A stretch of DNA of 64,000 nt from Pterobdella sp. o SKG-2022. Lineage: Eukaryota; Annelida; Clitellata; Hirudinida; Piscicolidae. Shown one piece after another: positions 1 to 11,689 of the stretch. The notes beneath the pieces were generated by a model. That model was given only the letters and a program-made list of their open reading frames with translations, was not told the DNA's origin and did not search any database. Location of the stretch: the NCBI GenBank assembly GCA_964035795.1, contig OZ038321.1, positions 16,423,971 through 16,487,970 on the forward strand, given 5' to 3'. Positions within the stretch are counted from its first letter, which is position 1. Every line of letters begins with the position of its first letter. A program made the translations under genes and the position numbers.

Positions 1-45
1 CGTTGGCTTAGTCAGAACAAAACCCTTAATTTTAATATTACTGAA

Positions 46-163
46 AATTGAACAATTTTATTTATAAAGTGCAAAGCTTTTAATTACAAATGTGCCATCA
101 TTAGTATAAGCTTGTGACAAAAAGCTTTGCACTTTGAAATACAACTGTTTAGTGTTCAATAAA
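46..163. repeat. Foldback (hairpin) repeat, copy 1
   Basis: An inverted repeat. The left arm at 66-81 (AAAGTGCAAAGCTTTT) pairs with the right arm at about 120-135. Weaker pairing continues outward to about 46 and 163, where both sides read TTGAACA on opposite strands. The loop is about 38 nt. It shares the AAGCTT-centred core with the hairpins at 32136-32311 and 63181-63310, but the arms are more diverged. Probably a non-autonomous foldback element or MITE relative. Confidence 0.55.
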
Positions 164-351
164 TTTTGGATAGTTATGTCAGTTTAAATTTTTCACCTTA
201 TATTTTCAATTTCACAAGCCAAAAATGAAAAGTTTTTTGAAAAATATATATTTTTCACTAAATTAGATGCTATCATAAAAAATTTAAATAAAACATACAC
301 TCATAAAACACAAAATAAATTAAAAATCTACCGATTGCTTAAGCTCGAAAA

Positions 352-1459
352 CTAAACAAAAATATCCCCCTTGTAATCGTTCCTCTTTGTAAAAACCACA
401 AATAATCTCTTGGGAAAGTATTCAACCAGAACAATGTTGCATTCACACTCGTTCAGGTTCTAAACTTAAAAACATCTTTTATGAAATCAAGTGAGCAAAT
501 GCGCAATTTAGTTAAAGAACTAAGTAACTTAATTGCATTTGCCACCAAATTGAAGTATACATCGGCCAATTAAAGACGGAAACCCTTGCAAGAATGAACC
601 AACACGAGAAAAATTTAGAATGTAAAAATTAAATAATATATAAAAAAATATTAAAAGAGTTGGCACAAGCAAGAAATCACAAAAAAAAACATTTATTGGA
701 AAACTTTGAAGTGAAAAAAACTATTTGAGGAAACAAGATAAACCTCATAATTAAAGAGACGGCGCAAAAAGAGTGACCCACCAAACAAGAATACAACCCT
801 CTATAAAAAAATTAATTACTCGAATAACCAATGATAAAGGCGGAAAGATTATTTTTTCAAATAAAGATCATTACAAGATATCCGAACATTTGCTTTCAGC
901 TGGTCATGTGAAACATTCAACTTTTAATATAAACAATTACATTTAATTTATGTTCACCTCAAACTTCATATTAAACAATGAATTTCATACTAAAATATCA
1001 AGATCTTACTTGTCAAAAATTTGTTTTTTTTGGAAATAACTTAAAAAACTTCTATTATGGCGTGCACAACAAAAAAACTATTAAATAAAAGATAAATGCG
1101 ATGTCTTTGCAAAATCATCTTTTCAAACTAGTATTATTCTATATAAAAAGATTTTACACTTCATTCATGTTTTTGACTTTTTTAACTGCATAAACTCACA
1201 AACCCATTGAACACCAGTATCACTTCCTTATACTTGCCACTCGGCATTATGTTTGGATCGAAGTACATGCCGATGTAGATTCCCAAGAAGACTTGAATGC
1301 AAAAATGTTAATATAAGGCTAGAAATTAATAAAGATCCACAAGCTAATGTATTTATAGTTCCAACCAAAGATTGCGACGAACTTCAGAAGATGCAAGCTT
1401 GTGCTCAAAATATTAGCGCAAGAAGAATCACTTTTATTTCCTAATAAGGGCTGATCCAT
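352..1459 (-). CDS. Unrecognised 97-residue single-pass membrane protein, three exons
   Basis: Three minus-strand exons join in phase: 1459-1366 (ATG in the good context CCACATGG, ends phase 1), 1291-1200 (phase 1 to 0) and 459-352 (TAG stop). Donors are gttgga and a consensus gtgagt; acceptors are ttcaag and gtttag. The product begins MDQPLLGNKS. A hydrophobic segment at about residues 25-41 spans the exon 1/2 junction (FVAIF joined to VFLGIYIGMYF). The C-terminal half is charged and contains CEC and the basic stretch TKRNDYKG. I do not recognise the family. The N-terminal PLL could be a sorting signal, but that is inference. It lies downstream of the NAXE-like gene on the same strand. Support is 97 stop-free codons over three phase-matched exons in AT-rich DNA, with a membrane helix restored only by splicing. 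No similarity search was possible. Confidence 0.6.
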
Positions 1460-2240
1460 GTGGGCAACTCAACTAATTAAAAATTAAATATTTTCAGAAA
1501 GTTAAGATTAATTTCTGGATATATTTTTAAAGATTTAAAACTTTATTTTCAAATGACGTGAAATTTAGTTTAATTAAATTTGAGGAATTTTTGCTCTAAG
1601 CTCTTAATTAAATAATTTGCAAAAATTCAAAGTAGAACGATACACATGGCTTTTACTTTTTTTGCTATTTTTGTGTTCTTTTCAAAATTTAAAAAAAAAT
1701 CCAATATTCTGGAACTCTCACTGCTTGTATATATTTTTGAAATTTTTACCTTTGTATATTCTAAAAGATCAAAAACTGAAAGCATCGACTCTTGTTGACT
1801 CTTTAGCAACATTATCGGCATTCAATGAAGTGTGGCTCTGCTGAAAACAGTTTTCAAGTCTCCAAAGCATTGATGAGCAATTATTTCAAAAATTTGAAAA
1901 AAAAATTTTGAATTTTTACTGTTAAATTTCAATCATAATGATTCAATACGTGTGAAAATGAGTCCAAAAATGATGTATTGTTAGTGCTCGAGGTTTGGTT
2001 TTTAGACGCTGTCATGCTATTTTTTATTTTATAAAAGTTTTCCAATAATATTTTTTCAAAAATGAAACGCTTAGAATAGAATGAATCTTCCGACCTCTTA
2101 TAAACCTATAGGAATGATCACTAAATTTTAACCTTCAAAGGATACCTTTTCAGGTTAATGCCACAAATTTCTTTCAATATTTTAAAATAAATTTTTTGAA
2201 TAAAGCTTAGAATTTAAAACGCTCACAACAAAAATTGATG
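1460..2240. other. Gap between the small membrane gene and the NAXE-like gene
   Basis: AT-rich. On the minus strand a ttttcag acceptor near 1848 is followed by 22 open codons and a TGA. That is too short to call an exon. I see no promoter or RNA gene. Confidence 0.4.
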
Positions 2241-5200
2241 TTAGTTTTCGTGGTTCATATCATCCTGTATATTCAAAAATCCATAGAACGAAGGCTCGCA
2301 GGAATTACATTCAAAACTTGAAAACAAATCGAAAATGGAGTTATCTGATTGTTTGAAATCAGGGAGGAGCAGCTCAAAACGCTCAATTAGATCTTGAGGG
2401 AGAAGAAGGTGTCCCACCAAATGATGATGCTTCCCTTTGAAGTTTGAGGTGCATGCCAGAGGAACAAAAGTTGAAATCAATGTTTCAGGATAGATGAGAG
2501 ATAATTTTGATTGGGTATATAGAGACTTGCTTGGTGAGATCTGTTGTGGTTCTTCAAGGCAAACTTCATCGTTCCACCCTGGTGTCAACAAATAGCCATT
2601 TGAAATAATTAATTATCGCCAATGTTTTTACTCCAATTTGAACTTAAACAAATTTTATTAAAAAATAAATCATCAACCAGATGGAAGGTTGATGGAAACT
2701 ACAGGCAGCTTGGACTTTATGATGGTCTGCAAAACGCTTTGAACCTCTTCTGTTATGGAGTTCTGATAATCGAAGCCATAAATTGAATCTATAATTACAT
2801 TGTAAGAATCCGTTATAAGTTGCGTTTCAGATGGAAGATAATATAGAAATGGCACTCCGAGTCTTTCGCATTGTTCCTTGAGAGAACTTTCGAGAGAGTC
2901 CAAAGGTGTTTGAACAAGAAAAGCTGTCGGCTTGTAACCCTTGAAGCGATTAGAATAATGTTGAGTGGTTGTTAACTATTTAAATTTTTAAAAAAGCTAT
3001 AATTTTCAGTATGTTTAACGTTCTAATCAATAAATTCAAAAAGGTAATTAAATGAATGAGTAAGATTTGTTTGATTCATGTAATACATAATATCAGAATT
3101 GCTCAAACTACAGAAATGACCATGAAAATGAATGAAATAAACACACAAATAGTTTAAGGTGCTTGCAGCAAGCAAAGCCCTCAGCTCCGTTGATTCCCTG
3201 TCCACAACAGATCAGTATAGAGCCCTTGTCTTTCGGCAGGGCGTGTTTCGGGTACAACTTTGATTGTTCATTAAAGATGGGAAAATAATTGAAACGCAGT
3301 GTGTATGGTTGAAGATTGTATGCGTCATAACGTTTCAAATATTAGGATGCCATATTGTTAATAAAGCATGAGATGAAGAATAGGAGCATAATAGATTGAA
3401 TATTATCAACAAAGCCCTTTTCAAAAAACCTTCCAGAATAACTTGGAAAACTTATTTTTTGAAAAAATTGCATTTTTAGAAATCTTTGAAAAAATAAAAC
3501 TGTTATTCAAAAATCAATATTGTTATATTTTTGTTCGTGTCAATAAAAAATTTGAAATTCACATTTTGCAAGCTTATTATTTATAATATTTTCAAATTCA
3601 TTCAATTTATTTCAACAGTAAACTGGTGAATATCTGCTCAAAACAAACCATGCATTTTTTGATTTCATCAAAATTCTTTGTATTTCTTGATTTGTAATTG
3701 AAACAATCTTCATGCCATCACCTCTCCTTTTTTCCTCACCCCCTTGAAACATGTTTATTCCATCAAAGAAATTGAAAAATTTTGCTTTTGAGTCCACTGA
3801 GCTTTTTTAGAAACTTTGCAAAATTTTTAATCGATTTGGATGTGTATTTTTGGATGGCAATTCAAGGTTGATTTATTTTTTACAAAACCAAAACGTTGTT
3901 TGCTTGAATTTTTGGAAAAGTGCATTACTTAGTTGGATGTCAACTGGGTGCTTTAATAATGGTTTATAGCAGACAAAGGATGATTTCCGAAAGTTTTAAA
4001 CTTATTTGGGCTTCAAGGTCTTGTCAGAATCTTTTTTCTTTTGTAATAATGACATCTCAAATCATCGCTAACTCTTCTGCGCTGACTCGCTTCTCAAACG
4101 TCTTTACATCTTTTTCCAAACAGTTTCAATAGTGATAAGATTAAACTGGTTAATTCGAGTTGAGTTTTTATTTGACATAAAAAACTGTCTTGTTCAAAAA
4201 TCCAAAACAATTTTCTTCTAAAAAAACTTGATGTCGATTGTATGTAGGGGTTTTAAGTTTGGTTGTATGTTGTGTTTTGCAAATCATTCAACAGACGATG
4301 TTGTGCTTTTAAAATCAAATAGAATAGATTTTTGATTAGTGTTGATGTAACTCCATGAGAAGAAAAATTTACCATGGAACAAACTTATTTTTCACCAGTT
4401 TTTGTTGACTTTTAATAATTAGTGGTTTATAGAAGCATTGGTTGTTTGGCAATGTTTTTATTGTTCCAACCATTTCTTCCAGACAAAAGTCTAACATTTC
4501 CGCTTTTTGACAAGTGCATACTAGATTTTTCTTAATACATAAAAAACTTTTTTATAATAACAAAAATCAATGCTAACTTTTTTCTATAATAACCTCGTAT
4601 GCAAAGTAAACGTCATTGACTTTTACTTGGCAAATAAAAGTGCAATGTTTTTGGGCACATAATTTCTTATTTGTTCCAAATGAAAGAAAAACCTCGAAAA
4701 AAAAATTCATTATCAGTTGTATATTTCTACTTATCCGTTTTTTGAAAGTTTTAATGTTTCGATTCAAAAACAAATGGTTGCTCCAATAGACTGTGCTGCG
4801 CCATGCGGTTGGTACGTTGACCCTAATAAAAATAACATCATTTCTCACTGATTGAAACAGTCTTTTGAGTTTATTAAACTTTAAAATGTAACATGGCTCA
4901 ACCAAAAAAACCTTATTGTGTCAAAGATTCTAAAACTTGTTTGAAATGTTTAATATTGAAAAAAAATTGATGAAATCCACTGAAAATGAGTAAGCTTTAT
5001 TTCTACAAACTGTGAAGCATTGACAAAAAATTCTTTTTTAAAAAAAATAAAAAATTTCTTTTTGAAAGTTTTTTTTAGAAAATATTGCTTTAAAAATTGG
5101 CATGCTAACTTCCGAATTGTAAGATATCTCGAATAAAAGTTTTTCACAAGGTATGTCATATAAAAGGAAAAATATTTCTAAGAAAAAACAAAATGTGAAT

Positions 5201-6795
5201 TGAAGTTCAAAATAGCATGTAAAATACCAGAATTGCACAAGATAACCAAGAAAACGTTTTTAATTGTTAATTTATAAAAAGATTTTCCCAATAGACCTAA
5301 TGAGGCCTTATCATTAAGTTATTTTTTATCAAACTTATGAATTTAAAATCAAATTTCAAATTCTTTTTTACGTTCTATTGTTGAAATTTTTAAAATTTTT
5401 GTGTTGCCAACGCCACAAACCTCTCATGTCATTAAGCTTCATAGTATGATCGATTATTTGCGTAATCAAAGATTAATAATGTATAAAAGCCAAGCAAAAG
5501 CTTAATTGAATACGTAAAAAACTCCATTTTCAATAAAGAATACTACACTAAATCTATCCAAAAAATGATAGTTAAATACTGTTGGGTTGATTTGTTACAG
5601 GTATAACTTGCAGACTAGAAAACCTCGTTAAGGTTACACAATGATTAAAACCCTGAAGAATTATCAAGATGTGTAGTCAATGAAAAAAAAAAGCTTTTTA
5701 GCAAACGAGAAAAATAATCAAAATTGTTCAAAGCCTCAAAGCTAAAGCCAATAAAAGATTTTTCTCATTGAAATTATATAACAAATCATATTACCCTCAA
5801 TGACTGTTGTTGAAACCACAATTGTAACATGAATACGATGGAGCTTTTTTTAATTATTTCAAATGTAGTTTTGATTTCATCTCGCAATTATATTATTATT
5901 GTTTTCATTTGGTTGCACTCACAGAGGCAATAATAATGAATTAGTAAGCCGATGTCACTGGACCACCACCAGTGCTCATGTGTTAATCATGGAGTTTATA
6001 ACATAAAACAAGAAATAGTTGTTGAAATGAACTTAATTAAATGAAAGTTTTGATAAAAAATCGTTCGTTAACTCTAATGATGGTATCACTATAAAGCAGC
6101 TATTGAAGGAGCAAGTTAATAATTAATAAAAGGACCTCTTTATCACATAATGAAATGGCTATAAAACCCTCCTCGAGTTCACCATGAAGCTTCCCAAAGG
6201 TTTTTTGTGTTGAACGATAGATGATGTAGCATTGAATGAATGGTTTTAGTCTACAACGTATAAAACACTTTCCATGCAACTAAAAATCTTTTGTTGGGTT
6301 TGCTTTAATAATTTGAGCAATTTATTTAAAACATGTTCAAGCTTGTTAAAAAAGTCCATAATGTTGCAATATTTAATGACGAGCATGGGTTACCAAGTTC
6401 AGTCCAGATATTTAGAGACAGGTTCCATATTGTTTCAAAAATTTTTAAATAAAAAAATTTTTCAATATAGTGAAAATTTTTGGGCCACTAAAACCATTAT
6501 TGCCCTTTATAAGCTACTTGGTCGACTGTTTTTATTCATGCAACTTCTTGCGTTAGAACAGCTTCATTTTTTGTGTGTATTCTAACTACTATGACACATG
6601 AACAGTTTTAATTGAAATATTTTTTAATTTAGAATTTATATTATTGGAATTTTTGAATAGTTAAATTTAAGTTAAAGATCATTCACCTTAGTGAAAAGAC
6701 TGGCGCATAAAAAGCCGATGACTTCCACCAGTTGTGCTGCTTCAAAGTGATATTCAGATACGAGCTCGTGGTAAATCTTTCTGACTTCAGACAGA
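2241..6795 (-). CDS. NAXE-like YjeF_N domain protein, four exons seen, 5' end missing
   Basis: Four minus-strand exons join in phase: 6795-6687, 3257-3147, 2939-2678 and 2578-2241 (TAA stop). Order and spacing match the YjeF_N domain of NAD(P)H-hydrate epimerase, which repairs the S/R hydration damage of NAD(P)HX. The first exon gives the helix around KIYHELVSEYHF, the second the Rossmann-type loop CCGQGINGAEG and the HLKLF helix, the third DSIYGF and SINLPSG, and the fourth GHLLLP before a unique tail. Active NAXE proteins carry GPGNNGGDG, DIPSG and TAPK; here these read GQGINGAEG, NLPSG and FVPLAC, so the phosphate loop, the active-site Asp and a conserved Lys are all changed. A binding-only or pseudoenzyme role is inferred. 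The first exon, needed to end in phase 2, was not located above 6795. The first intron is about 3.4 kb. Confidence 0.75.
3258..6686 (-). other. Large intron of the NAXE-like gene
   Basis: AT-rich intron bounded by a gtgaat donor and a caaag acceptor. It holds two open frames that I cannot assign. One is on the minus strand at 3797-3612 (about 60 codons after a ctcag acceptor). The other is a plus-strand ATG frame at 6274-6585 (103 codons, rich in F, L and K) whose codon pattern is no better than background. A short hairpin CACTGGACCACCACCAGTG lies near 5957. Confidence 0.4.
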
Positions 6796-8449
6796 CTAAA
6801 AATGAATGATATGCTTATAAATAACTTTTAAAACAGGCCTCTTTTAATTTTCATTTTTCTATGCATTCTGCATAAGATGAATTTTTTGCTAAAATTATTT
6901 TGTGCGCTTTTTGAAAATAAAATTGAAGTATTCAAAGCTTAATGAAACTACAAAAAATTTATTTTTTTGAAAAAAAATTAATTCTGGAAAATTACAATCT
7001 TTTTACAACTATTATTAACCACTTCAAAACAACTAAATGGCATTTAACACAAAAAACTCTGATTTTTTTTCCTAAGATTTTTTCCTAGATTGCATTTTTT
7101 GAGCATTTTCATGTCAAAATATTGCAGAGATAGCGCTCACTTTTCTATCAAAAAACCAAGTTTTTTGGGACCATTTATATACCGCATAGGATATTATCTT
7201 TTTAAAAACGATTTTATATTTTATTTTTGGAAAATTGAGATAAAAGCCAATTAAAACACTAAAACGTAGTTTTTTACTTCCAAAATGCTCAGACTTCACC
7301 TTAACCCTCAGCTTTCTGTCTCATCACTCATCTCGCCACACCTTAGTCTCGTGTTTTGTTCAATTTATCTGATTTCCCAATAGTAAAAAACTTTATGTAT
7401 GGTTTTGAACTCAAATGACTTAATAGTTTTTATACTAAGCATGCTGCGATTTTAGAGCATTCTGTAGCTCTTGGTTCACTTTCAGGTCATTTTGTAGCGC
7501 TTGGTTCACTTTTAGATCATTTAGTAAGCGCTTGAGAACATTGCTTTGAAAACTTTGCACTTCACAAAGTTTGAAAAAGCTGCTTGTGTGTGTTTCACCG
7601 TGGCTGCGTTACCAAAATAGATCTGTATTACTTGTTTGAATCTCTATGGGATTATGACGGTCTTTTCGAATATTGATTTAAAATCTGGCAACACTGATTT
7701 ATATTTGTTTATCTTCACTAATGTTTTTTGTCACTATGTCAATATTTTTCAAGTATAAAAAAAATAATTTATATACGCAAAACAAAGATTAAATATTTCT
7801 GTAATTTTCTTGAGAAGTTCAAAGATTTTGGTGGCCTAATTTGTTTGAACATCTACCGAAATTCTTGAAAGTATCGAAGTTTCGTAAAAAAAAATTGGTT
7901 AAAAACAATCTAAAGTTTATGCAGCTCTACCTAAATTTTAATTTTATTTTCCTTCTTGTTCCTTAAGCCCCAATGAGCGCTTTCTGATGAGGACATAGAT
8001 TGATTTTTTTTCTGTGTGGCATATGTTTTTTGTTGATAAACAGCTCAAAATCAAAACAAAAACTAAATTTTCTCAGTCACGTTTTCAATTATATACAGGG
8101 GTGATGCCAAAACAAATGTGCTTTTTATTAAATTGCTGTTGATTAATGTTGTGACAACTTATTGTTTTTTTTTAGAATGTTGTGTTTTATTTATTCACTT
8201 TTCTCATCAACATTAATAAGTTTCACCAATCATGCAGTGAACTTTTTGATTAATCATTGTTTTTCAATTACCATTTGAATGTTTCATGGTTCAAATCACC
8301 AGTTTTTTTGTTGTTGAATGTTCATTTTCTTGATCATATAAAGATTTTATCATCGTTTGAATTTTTAATAGTATCTTTTTTAATTCATATTCACTTTTAT
8401 TCGCTATACTATTTACTTGTAAATGAATGGAAAAATTGCAACTTTTACT
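6796..8449. other. Upstream flank of the NAXE-like gene
   Basis: The missing first exon of the NAXE-like gene is expected here or beyond. No candidate with an ATG ending in phase 2 before a good donor stood out. The only structured sequence is the tandem repeat at 7457-7534. Confidence 0.4.
7457..7534. repeat. Tandem repeat, about 34-bp unit, roughly 2.3 copies
   Basis: The motif CTTGGTTCACTTT occurs at 7479 and again about 30-34 bp downstream. Each copy is followed by CAGGTCATTT or TAGATCATTT and then by GTAGCGC or GTAAGCGC. Confidence 0.6.
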
Positions 8450-8649
8450 NNNNNNNNNNNNNNNNNNNNNNNNNNNNNNNNNNNNNNNNNNNNNNNNNNN
8501 NNNNNNNNNNNNNNNNNNNNNNNNNNNNNNNNNNNNNNNNNNNNNNNNNNNNNNNNNNNNNNNNNNNNNNNNNNNNNNNNNNNNNNNNNNNNNNNNNNNN
8601 NNNNNNNNNNNNNNNNNNNNNNNNNNNNNNNNNNNNNNNNNNNNNNNNN
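8450..8649. other. Assembly gap of 200 N
   Basis: Exactly 200 undetermined bases, a typical placeholder for a gap of unknown size. Open frames running through it are artefacts. Confidence 0.99.
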
Positions 8650-8812
8650 TGCATTATATATTTATTTTATATTATGCATTTTTTTAAATAAAATTTTTAC
8701 TTTCTAAATAGTTTTTTTTTGCCAAGAACTATTATTATTATTATTTATTATTTGTAGGGCGCACAGTTTGCAAGCTAGGTTTGCTGCAGAGGCGATGCTC
8801 TAATCAGAAGGG

Positions 8813-10161
8813 CTATGAGAGAGAAATTTGGTTATAAAGATGCGTCTTTAAACGTTTGCGAAAAACTTTAAGAGAAGGTGAAAGACTTAGATTAAGTGGA
8901 AAAGAGTTCCATAAGTGAGAGGCGATATGCGAGAAGAAGCGATATAAAAAAGAGTTAGAAGAGACAGGCTGATGCAGCCATAAACCAGAGTTCGAAGACC
9001 TGAGAGACTCAGAAGTCTGTCTAATGGAAAGACGGTCATATAAATAAGCCGGCTGATTAAAACATAAGGTGTTAGCGGTAAGCCATAGCAACTTGAACTG
9101 GGCTCTTTGTGCGACCGGCAGCCAATGAAGGCGATCGAGACAAGTACGAGATGAAGAATAGTAGTCGGCTTGAAGAACGGTTTTAGCAGCACGATTTTGG
9201 AGAGATTGCAACTTAGAAATAAGACAGTTCGGGAGTCGACAAAGAAGAGAGTTACAGTAATCAATCCTTGAAAGAACTAAAGAGATGATCAGAGCAACGG
9301 CAGTGTCAAAGGGTAAGAACTTGCCTGCCTGTCTGATCGCATAGAGATGAAAGTTGGATGCTTGTATGATCTGAGAGACAAAGTGTGTAAAGTTGAGTCT
9401 AGAATCAAGAGTTACACCAGTGTCTTCAGTTTGGACGTTACGAAAAGAGTAGTGCCGTCAAAGATAACTTCAGTGGGAAGATTGGATTTGGAAAGGAGTA
9501 TGGGACTGCCGACAAACATCACTTCGCTTTTGTTAGGATTCAACATGAGGTGATTGTTAGAAAATCAAAGATTGAGCTCAGTGATGCATTCAGATATCTT
9601 AGTGAGGCTGGGATGAGGATCAAGGTAAGAGGCGCCTGTATAGAGAGTAATATCATAAGCAAACTGATGGTATAAAACGTCGTGCTTCTGTATGAGCTCG
9701 CTAAGAGGAGAAGTATAAAGAGAAAAGAGTATGGGCCCAAGAACAAAACCTTGAGGAACGCCAAAACGAAGGGAGACAGGAGTAGAAGAAGAGCAGCTTA
9801 TTTTAACAAATTGCTTGCGTTCGGAGAGATAGGACTGAAACCAGGATAAAGCAATGACAGAAATGTGAAAGTAGTCTTCAAGGATATGCAGCATATTTGG
9901 ATGATTAATGATGTCAAAAGCTGCTGAAATATCTAAAGACACTAAGACGGCCGCAGACCCGGTAGCACAGATATTGCGGAGGCTGTCAGTGATGTACAAA
10001 AGCGCAGTTTCCGTTGAGTGATGAGAGCGATACGCAGACTGGAAAAGGTTGAAGTTACGCAGTACAGAAACATGAGAGGATAGTCTCTTGAGAACAACCC
10101 TCTTTAAAATTTTTGAGATGGTGCTGAGGTTTGGAATTGGACGATAATTGGATGGTTGCAT
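8813..10161 (-). pseudogene. LINE ORF2, reverse transcriptase and C-terminal domain, inactivated
   Basis: RT blocks in order: NYRPIPNLS, FQSAYRSHHST, VSLDISAAFD, FGVPQGFVLGP, then HQFAYDITLY where active RTs have FADD. The second catalytic Asp-Asp site therefore reads Tyr-Asp, which should abolish polymerisation. A TGA at about 9564 replaces a residue that is usually Trp in this family, and a further frameshift precedes the C-terminal block (9264-8813), which ends LKTHLYNQISLS before a TGA. Seen directly: broken frame and changed catalytic site. Family placement rests on the C-terminal block. Confidence 0.88.
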
Positions 10162-10171
10162 GGGGTCTAGG

Positions 10172-11671
10172 TTATATTTTTTTAGTAAAGGGGTTATCTG
10201 CGCCGTTTTGAATGAAGTTGGAAGAATACCCTGTGAAAAGGAAAGAGCAGAAAGTTTGCATATAATGGAGGCAAAGATGCAGGAAAACAGGGATTATATC
10301 TAAAGGTGAGGATTTATTTGGGAGGGAATTGATCAATTTGATGATTTCGTCAACACTAGGAGGTGAGAAAAATGAGAAATTTGATTGGTCACTGTCAGTT
10401 AAGGAAGGCTGACGGGGAAGATTAGTGATCGGTAACAAGCTATGAATCAAATCAATCTTAGTCTTGAAAAAAGTGCTAAAGTTATCAACAAAAAGATCAT
10501 ATTCCGCTGGAGTCCGGGGAGGAAGTGGAGGAGAGCTGTGAAGTACGGAGTTCGCCGTTTTCCAAAAGGCTTTGGAGTTAGGTGTCGCTGAAGATAGCGA
10601 CAGATTAAGATAATCAGCACGTGACTTGTTAATGGCGGCGCGGGCGAGTTTACGTGAAATACGGAATTCTTGTGAAAGATCATCAGGGACTTGCACGCAA
10701 AGCTTTCGGAGACTGGATATCTGTCTCTCGATTTTCCTTCTTCGGCATTTGGTGGAGAGAGCATTTTCAGACAGATGAAAGTGTGAATGCAAGCTGGGGC
10801 CAAAAGTATGACTGCGTAAAGGAGCATGAGAATCCATCAGCGAAAGGAACAATTTGTCCATGGAACTAACAAAGTCATCGACCTTAGAGATTGGAGAATT
10901 AATAAGTAAATCGCTTATAAAATTGACCTCCTTTCCAAAGCCGGCCAAGTTGAGATTCCTGAAAGACCGAGAAGTGACACGATGAGGTGAAAGGTGGGGC
11001 CGTACGAGGTTAAGACGGCACGAAATAAGGAAATGATCAGATTCAAAAATTTCGCTGACAGGGTCAGAAATAAGATGAGAGAGAAAAGCCGGTGTGATAA
11101 CAAGATCAAGAGTATTGCCAAGTCTGTGAGTTGGAAAGTTAATATGCTGCGTCAAACCGTGCTTTCGCAAAAGAATATTAAGGGGATTATCAAGATGATG
11201 ACAATTAGGGGTATTAAAATCTCCAGCCATTATGAAATGATTGAATGTCGAAGAATGAAAATAAAGATAACCTGTGAGTTCACGAATAAAATTACTTGAG
11301 TTAGGGGGGCGGTAAATAACAGAAATGGTTAAGGAACGTGTTAGGAAAGAGGCTTGGGCAGTTAATGCTTCAAAAAAAGAGTGTATTTCAGATTTTACAA
11401 GTGTCAGTTTAACGGAGTTGGAGAAAATCAAAGAAATAACACCACCGCGCTTTCTACTAGAACGATGAGAATGTAGAACATGGTAACCTGGAAAAACAAT
11501 GTCGTATTTTGTGACATTGTCGGCATCTTCCGGGATCCACGTTTCAGTCAGTGCAAGGATATCGAAACAGTGAGTGGAAATCGCGCCCAGAATAAGAGTG
11601 GATTTGTTGCGAGTGGAACGGGGATTGAGAAGGCCAAACTTCACAGAAGGAGATGGATTTTGAGGGTGCAT
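10172..11671 (-). pseudogene. LINE ORF2, endonuclease domain (EEP family)
   Basis: A 499-codon frame. The endonuclease landmarks are in order and look intact: LNPRST near the start, ALTETW (catalytic Glu), YRPP, AGDFNTPN (Asp/Asn pair) and SDHFLISC. The family nicks target DNA to prime reverse transcription. A linker rich in Arg and Ser follows. The last 30 or so codons are out of frame: the true continuation towards the RT (ILPTSFKTAQITPLLKK) is in another frame, so a frameshift lies near 10300. Confidence 0.88.
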
Positions 11672-11689
11672 GAGTAAGGCAGGCCTTCA

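Noticed and set aside
1253..1444. A plus-strand 63-codon frame
   Set aside because: It begins without ATG and lies antisense to two phase-matched exons of the minus-strand 97-residue gene.
8257..8707. Open frames of 86-144 codons spanning 8423-8707
   Set aside because: They consist mostly of undetermined bases across the assembly gap.
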